The position numbers and the translations under genes were made by a program. This document shows, piece by piece, positions 56,771-64,000 of a stretch of DNA of 64,000 nucleotides. The first letter of the stretch is position 1. Each line of letters opens with the position of its first letter. The notes beneath the pieces are model-generated. The model searched no databases and was not told the DNA's origin. It saw only the letters and a list, made by a program, of their open reading frames with translations. Origin of the DNA: Climacium dendroides (taxonomy: Eukaryota > Streptophyta > Bryopsida > Hypnales > Climaciaceae); NCBI GenBank assembly GCA_950106755.1, contig OX467084.1:1426001-1490000 (forward strand), given 5' to 3'.

Positions 56771-58559
56771 AGAAACAAGACATCATGATGCACAGTTCCT
56801 TCAATTTTCATTTCATAATTCTCAAAACTCCACACACTATGCCTCTCCAAACATTTCAGTTCCCCTCAAAACTACCACAAAAGAGAAGATGACAATTCCA
56901 CCTTTTTCTCTACCTTATCAATGACTCCCCACCACACAAAACAAGTGGACATCATCCCCCTTGTTTCTAAAGCTAATTTACAACTATTAGCCTTCATATT
57001 TGACCTTATAATTATTTCTTTAACTTTAACTTAGAAGGAAAATCACTTCAAAGTCCCCTAGAAAGCAAACTAATTTCATTTTTTCCTTTCAAAACTATAA
57101 CCATACAAAATAATTTTTATAAAATACTTCAAACATGAATTTAAGTACTAACATCAAACTAATGTCTATTAAAGGTAAAAAACTAGAGTTCCAAGACAAT
57201 CTTCATCTTGAGGTCAGAAAAAAAATCCTCTAGTTCAACATTCTAAATCTAAAGTGAAAAAAAATAAATAACAATACTTCAATTTGATGCAGCTTTCATG
57301 TGGATCTTCTTTCTTATATAGATGACTTACATCTCCACGAGAAGACGTCACCTTGAAGCTACTCGTATAACATAAAATACATATTTCTACACTATGTACA
57401 TATGTACAATACGACACCGGTCCAAACAAGTTCAGCTTGAATGATTGCAACTTGACATTTTGGTTCACGAAGATGACCTTCGCTACCATGATCTGTCTCT
57501 GTATTTTCTTCCTCTACAGTCGACGGATCCCATCAACATCGCAAATCCTTCTATCCAACCTCCCACCACAGTCTCTCCTCGACTAAAGAACACGCTTCAA
57601 AATCCTCTCTCGACAATAATCAACGATTCTCGGCAAAGCCGCCACACACCCACTTTCAACCCCCAACTTTAACACACATTGCTCTTGCCCTCATCATATA
57701 ACAAAATACTACAATTGAACAATCCCTCGAGCTAACCTCCAAAAATATCAAAAAACAAAACAAAAACCTACAACACCTCTCACATATATTACAACATGCA
57801 GGCTGAATAGTAAAATTGTGCTTTTGTTGGATATACACTATGAAAAGCACCTGCATGAAAAGCCATTGTAATGTAGACAGTACACCCTCATTACTTCAAC
57901 ACCAAACTTAAACCAACATGAATAAATGACAGTAGTAAACGCAGTATAAAAGAAAGACCCGTCTCACAAGATAAGAGTCTTGAAACTGGAAACACATAGT
58001 ATGACACACACCAAGAAGCAATACACCCAGAACTCTAGCTTGGTAGAGAACGGTTTGCTCACATATAATCCAAGATCTAGCATAATATGAAGCAAGAAAA
58101 CCAGAAACGCCATTTTGTCAATCTAACGGAGAACTTGTTAGCAATTTGCATACGAATTCTTGTGATTAGTAGAACATTATTCAAAAGCAACACTCCCACA
58201 GTACCTACGAGAGTTAAATAACACATCCAGGTGATTGCAACATGCTTACTGACACTCATTGCAAAACAGCTCCTACAACAGAAATAATTACCTGGGATTT
58301 CAAAGCAAGTCAATAGCACCTCCTTGCACACTCTTACAAACTCCTGCAAATCCTAGCAAGGAAAACAAGACCACGAACAACAACATCAAGACGGACAAGA
58401 TGTTAACCAACAAGCTGATTGAACTAACAAACCACAACCATATGACTCGAACTCACAGACTGACAAACATGAAACGCAAGCATATAAAAACTTTCCATCG
58501 CAAAATAAAACATATAATCAACAAACATGCAAAAATGAAAGCAAAAGACAGAAACTCAC
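56771..58559. other. No supported gene
   Basis: ORFs are short. A minus-strand stretch near 58280-58330 (EFVRVCKEVLLTCFEIPG) has exon-like borders (TTTGCAG ... GTAATT) and could belong to the unassigned ORF at 58560-59033, but phase does not fit. Confidence 0.4.
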
Positions 58560-59033
58560 CAATGAAGAGACAGTGAGGGCGAAGGTCCGCAAGCAGCGAG
58601 TAGTACCGAGGAGCTCCAGAGTTCCCAAACCCTAATGAGCCATTCGTACTGGTCCTCCATATTGACTTCAAAATCACTCCACCCTAAATAACCTGTGCCA
58701 CTAGAAGCCTCAATGACACATCTAATGTTGCTCTTTGTAAACCCTTGCGTACTCACCACAATGATAAAACAAAGCAATACACTTCAACTCTCCTTCGTCA
58801 AAAATAGCGTTGTTTGCGCCAAAATCTGCAACAACAGTCATACTTGTCTACTCTCCACAATACATTGCTCCACACTCCACACTCTCTTACTCATGACAAC
58901 AACGTACCCTACAACAGCAATACGCATGGAAAATTTTCAACGACACTCATAATAAATACCCTCTCTTCTTACCTCCAAGGACATTGATGGAGCACACAAT
59001 TGTCGTCCCAGTTCCCCCTGTCCGCCTCAACAT
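58560..59033 (-). CDS. Unassigned spliced ORF, three exons
   Basis: Exons 58973-59033 (ATG), 58757-58825 and 58560-58743 have standard borders (GTAAGA, GTGAGT, GTGAGT donors; TTGCAG and CGCAAG acceptors). They stay open in phase for about 104 codons: MLRRTGGTGTTIVCSINVLG, then DFGANNAIFDEGELKCIALF, then GFTKSNIRCVIEASSGTGYL with a Trp-rich tail. No family is recognised, and the continuation after 58560 was not found. It could be a chance chain of splice sites in old repeat DNA. Confidence 0.25.
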
Positions 59034-61135
59034 GGCACCAAAATGGTCTCAACAGTCTGAAATCGGCCTTAGCCGGTGTCTCCGGTCCTTGCTCCTCAAC
59101 ATTGAATATTGTCTTCATTGTTCCCTACTGGTGTCCGCCAATTGACGCATGGCCCAATCGAAGTACCACGCTTGTAAGTCCGGCCCCACTCTTCCGCATC
59201 ACTCCATACATGTCTTTGTCGCACATATAGCCTACAAACCTGGGTATAGTGAGGATTTGGCTTTGTTCAAGCCAAAATAAAATTGGGAGAGGCGATATTT
59301 GGGGTGCCTAGGCGCTCAGGGATTAATAGAATCAGATGTTTGATTCATTATTTGCTGCGGTTTTAGGGTCCTGTGTAATATGAGGCCAGTGAAATTTTGG
59401 ACATTATTTTGAGTTTTGACTCTATAGGCAAATTATCAATTAGGATTCTCACCTCAAACACAATTTGCAATTGAAAAAATCATTGTTAAACTTTCCTTGA
59501 TTGGAATTAACTCAATGAGTAAAATTTATGTTGCAGAGCTAAAATAATCACAAGCATTAAAATTGGAATTAGAAGTATTTAAATTATTCGTTGTCAATTT
59601 AGTTTACATGACACCATCATTTTTCATCTTGATTTGTTGTTCCTTTTAATCTTTCTACTAAATTTGGTCAATTTTTGTGCAAAGAATTTTGAAATAGGAT
59701 TTGGGGTTTTAGGTTCTAGGGTTTAGGATTTTATGGTTACATAGGTGTCTAGTATAACATCTAATTAGGTCCCTTTTGGGGCTACTTTTTTGCATTTCAA
59801 AGCCATTATTGGACACATCAAATTTTTATGATACAAAAAATTGTACCAATGTGTTTATATGATACACCTAAACCACTTTATGGTTTAAAGTTTTTTCATG
59901 TGAAAGAAATCAAAAGCAAATTTCACCTATAATGAGGAAATTTCACTATCCTTTTTCTACACTAAAATATTACATTCTTGCAATCTATGTGGCTAAATGA
60001 CTCCAAATTTGATCCACATCATCTACAACATGTATACAACAAGATTGTATGGTTGAGATTTCTATATCTCATTTACATTTAGACCTAAAACACTTCAATA
60101 ACAATGATGTTTTTAAGCCCCCCAAAGCTAGAGACGCTTAGAGGTTAATTGCATCTTATAATGTATTTTTGCAAACTAGCAATTTGGAAAGTGATCAAGA
60201 CATTTAGAAGTTAAGCTTTAGTTAAAGAAGGTTCAACAATTGATGCAGAGCGCATTAAAAAAACCAACCTTGAAGATCCCTACATGCCTACAAGTTTTCA
60301 CCAATACCTAAATGTATTATAGAATGAGGCTTCTTTAACTTTTTTGAGCTTTGGCTCTAAAGAGCATATGTAAAACATATTTATTAGAAGACATCCATGT
60401 GGTTGAATTTGAAATAAAATGCCTAAGCGTTTTCCAAATGAATTTACAATATTTTTTTTGGAAAGTCACTAAAATTACAATTTTAATAATCTCACCTTGT
60501 GATTCGTTCTAATTGGTTGAAATCATTATGCTCCAATAGTGGTGAAGTTGTTCACAAAAGGTTTATCATGGTTCGATAAAGGTGTCTTGAGATCTTTTTG
60601 TAAGCAATTAACATATATGTTTATTTTATAGATTGAAATATTGCACATTGTGCAAAAGATGATTCAATATTGTACATTATGCACTTTCAACCAATCACTC
60701 CAAAATTCAAAATATAATGAGTATTTATATATTTTTAATATAATTAAAACAATGATCTTTCTTGAAAAGGCAATTTAAATAGATTTTGACACTTATTTAA
60801 TCAAAACACATGGATGTCGTGGAAAACTCATCATCTACAACTTTCATTTGTATGTCTACTTTAAAGAATGCACTTAGTGTGTATTCAATAGCTAAAATGC
60901 TTGAAATAATTTTTGTAGATATGGAAGCTCATATAGACTTAGTATATTCAATTTTGATTTGTTTCCTAATCTAAATTCACTTAGGTGAAGATAACTTCAA
61001 GAGAAATTAATGTAAAGAAAAGGCTACAAAAGCCTTTTCATCCTAGTGAAAATAGCAACAAATCTATACATCATCCATAATTTGGATAGTTAACTAGTGA
61101 AGGGTTAATCTATCATTTATAAATCTTAATAAATT
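59034..61135. other. AT-rich, no supported gene
   Basis: A GC-richer 230-bp patch (59000-59230) may be leader sequence for the ORF to its left. Beyond it, only AT-rich sequence with a TTTAGGGT-type run near 59700-59730. Confidence 0.5.
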
Positions 61136-61211
61136 AAATTAGAATCTACGATATTAAATGAGACTAGTTAATCATGGAACTAGTCTCATTTAATGCCATA
61201 GATTCTAATTT
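61136..61211. repeat. Short inverted repeat, ~34-bp arms
   Basis: AAATTAGAATCTACGATATT... pairs with ...GCCATAGATTCTAATTT around an eight-base loop, with a few mismatches. It could be a tiny MITE core or a hairpin RNA source. Confidence 0.75.
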
Positions 61212-61628
61212 AACTAGTGTGACTTGTGTCGTTGAGCACGTTCACGATAGTTTAATGATGAGAGAGTATTTAGCCCTACTTATGTTGCCTTATTAGTGTC
61301 TAAAATTCAAAAAAATTCATAACTTTCTAGGCATGAACTTGTTTAGTATATAAAGTGGTTTGTTTGAAAGCCTTTAGAATTATCTTCATTAAATGATTGA
61401 AGTTTAAAAAATAAAAACAAATATATATGAGAGAGGGGACAAGGAGAGAGAAGGAGAGGGAGAGGATGAAAGAGGAGGGAGACAAGGGTGACATAGGGTG
61501 CACAACCATGCACTCAAAGGGCCGAAAAAAGCAGAAATTCAAAAAATATATAAATAAATAAATAAACATTTCAAGCCGCCATTTAGAATTCAATTGACAG
61601 CTATATCCTGAATTTTTTTTATTTTTTT

Positions 61629-61773
61629 AGGGTTCAGTGCCACAATGGCAAGATAAACCCTAAACAAATAACAAAAAAATAAAAAAATAAAAAATAAGGA
61701 TTCAGTGCCACAATGGCAAGTTGAACTCTAAATTTTTTATTTTTTAGGATTCAACGCCACGATGGCAATGAAC
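61629..61773. repeat. Three direct copies of a ~35-bp unit
   Basis: AGG(G/A)TTCA(G/A)(T/C)GCCAC(A/G)ATGGCAA recurs at 61629, 61697 and 61746, separated by A/T-only sequence. Confidence 0.8.
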
Positions 61774-62144
61774 AAAAGACAAGAAAGAAATGAAATAAAA
61801 AAAGATAAAGATAAAGATAATAAATAAATAAAAGAATTGTTTGTTTAAAGTGTAAGTGATTGTAAAAAGACAAAAATTGTTGTTTTTTAGACAAATATTT
61901 TTAATGCGTGCGGGGCCAAGTGCATGATTACATAGCCAAGTGCATAAATAGGAAATTTTGTGTTCAGTATTTACCATTAGAATGCTAATCTCAAAAGGAA
62001 CCTAAAAATCCAAAGCATTTTTAAAAATATTACATTTTGTGAAACCCTAATTTTACAATTAGGATTGATAGATTAGGGTTGAATGCAACCCTGAATTGTT
62101 ACCAATAGAGATTTAGTTAGTTGTTCTATTTAACATCTACAACA

Positions 62145-62489
62145 CATGACATTCATGCAATGGTCCCATTTAAATTATAGCACTTGTTGTACTTAATTTT
62201 TTTTTATGATGTACTATACTATGTAAATAACTGCATAGAATGAATGTAATCATGAATTCCTAAAAATAAAAATATTTCCATTTGAATCCATGATTGTGTT
62301 TTACTATTAGATAGGAATTGCATGACATTCATGCAATGGCCCCTCTTAAACTATAACAATTGCTATACTTGATTTTTTTTAATGACATACTAAGTGGTGT
62401 AAATAATTACATAAAAAGAATGTGATCACAAATTCATGAAAATAAAAATATTTCCAATTGAATCCATAATTGTATTTTACTAAATTAGA
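62145..62489. repeat. Tandem duplication, two ~175-bp copies
   Basis: CATGACATTCATGCAATGG begins copies at 62145 and 62321. Each runs through TGTAAATAA, AAAATAAAAATATTTCCA and TGAATCCAT to TTTTACTA. They differ by scattered substitutions. Confidence 0.85.
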
Positions 62490-64000
62490 TCCTAAATCCT
62501 AAACCCTAACCCCTAAAGCCTAAGCCTTGCAACCATACTCCCTCCAAAACCCCAAAACTTTGATTTCTCATGAGGTGTTGGCGGGGTCATCAAATCAACA
62601 CTCACCAATCCTTAGTCGGCATCGTTTATGGTTGAGACTAGGACAATATCTGATTGTCTTCGAGCCCCCAACTTTTGTTTTTATTAACAAAAACATCTTT
62701 GGCAAATGCTTTCACAGAAGTCTGTCTTTTATAAATCTAAGAATTTCACCTCTGATAGTGAAATACAAATGCCCCCAACTATCCCTATTGGAGCTAGAAT
62801 TACCGTGGCTGCTGGCACCAAACTTGCTTTCCAATGGATCCTCGTTAAGGAATGTAGATTGTACTCATTCCAATTACTAGACTTGTAAAACATTATAAGA
62901 GTTGTAGTTTAAAAAAGTGAATTCAATATATTGGTATGCATAATGAAAGCCAAATATAGATAGTAAAAAATGAATTCAAAATATATGCATATCCATACTT
63001 GAATGAATAGTTTTGTTATTGAGGCGAGGTTGTTTATTATGTATATTGAATAACAAATGGAAAAAAACACAAAAAAATGATTTAGAAAAAAAATGAACAA
63101 TGCTGAATCAAATGTAAATTGTAAAATTCATAACAATGTTGATGACTATCAAAAGATGGAATGCAAGACAAAGCTTGTAAATTTAGGCAACACAAACAAT
63201 AACAATTTCTTATATCTATCTCTTGGACAATACTTAAGAGCAAGGTTGAAAATTGGAGCAAGTGATTCTATAATCAAATTTAAATTTACAAAAAGGCATT
63301 ATTATCATTTTCATCTTGTAAAACTCAATTTAACTATATGCAATTGCAACTTTCATATAAAATAAGGATAAAAATTAGAACTTTAAATCATACAATAAAA
63401 TAATAAAATAATAAATCCTTTTTATGTAATATTCAAGTAGGATAAATTTTTTATTGAACCACATTCAAAAATTTTAATATATGAAAATTTTAGAATTTAT
63501 TTAAAGTTTATTTTCTAGGATTTTATTAATGACTTTAAAGAAACTATTAATTGCAAATTTCAAATCAATATGTTATATATTCTCTTAAATAATACCAAAT
63601 AGGAATTTTTATGATTAAAGACTTAATAAATGAAAAACATATTATTTATTTTATTTTCAAGTATTCTAAATTTGAAAACAACAACTAGTAATTTTATATT
63701 TAATAAAAAAGAACCAATTTTAATGAATGACTTATCAATATTTTTTTCTGAATGTTTTCAAATTAGTTTAAATAACAATTTATCAAAAAATTTACAATGA
63801 ATATTTTTATGCTAGATTTATTATCCAATTAATATATATAATACAATATTTAGTTTGATTTTAAAACATTAAGTACATTGTAAATACATTTTGTAATGCA
63901 TGTTGATTATCTATTAATAATAACTCAAAAAATTTTGAAGGTGAATTGTATGAAAAATTTAACAATATATGAATTGGAAGATTTACATGAAAATGAACTC
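62490..64000. other. Very AT-rich stretch, nothing supported
   Basis: Two overlapping plus-strand ORFs at 62527-62888 show no domain. The last kilobase is AT-only-like sequence without structure that I can see. Confidence 0.55.

Overview
This is a nuclear window from a large, AT-rich, repeat-dense land-plant genome. The evidence is a spliced plant-type POT1 gene with GT-AG introns, a two-gene plant PIF/Harbinger transposon, telo-box-like TAGGGTTT motifs near gene starts, and very long solo-LTR-like elements. Crinkler/RHS-like NTPase genes and a DUF7869-like transposon protein make a non-angiosperm (lycophyte, fern or bryophyte) more likely to me than a flowering plant. The species cannot be fixed from the sequence.

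Layout. 1-7650: the tail of a decayed kinase-like gene, then a GC-richer element with its own TATA box and a gag-like coiled-coil ORF broken by two stops and a frameshift. 7654-11930: a solo-LTR-like element of about 4.3 kb with a 5-bp target duplication; a second copy lies inverted at 39578-43368. 13903-17155 and 51352-54602: two direct copies of one segment, each with a broken minus-strand CR-type (Crinkler/RHS-like) P-loop NTPase gene. Copy A also carries a 357-bp foldback MITE whose empty site survives in copy B. 17969-27700: a gene-rich island on the minus strand, with an unassigned exon containing a 100-bp palindrome, an O-fucosyltransferase-like gene broken by a 13-bp tandem duplication and one stop, and an apparently intact ten-exon POT1. 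The POT1 upstream region holds a possible three-exon Ser/Arg-rich short ORF. 28-39.5 kb: eroded transposon and gene remnants (PIF/Harbinger DDE, FCP1/NIF-like phosphatase, DUF7869-like). 44366-47867: a complete, probably young PIF/Harbinger element with both genes open, near-perfect termini and TAA duplications. 47.9-64 kb: degenerate tandem arrays, copy B, an unassigned spliced ORF and AT-rich sequence.

How the genes relate. POT1 is the only clearly intact host gene; it protects single-stranded telomeric DNA. The Harbinger pair forms a self-contained unit (DDE transposase plus a Myb/trihelix-like DNA-binding partner). Most other coding sequence is decaying. Where two copies can be compared, most stop codons lie where the other copy has a sense codon one C-to-T or G-to-A change away, as expected for methylated repeats. 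Exon models were derived by hand from reading frame, GT-AG sites and phase; no alignment or transcript data were available.
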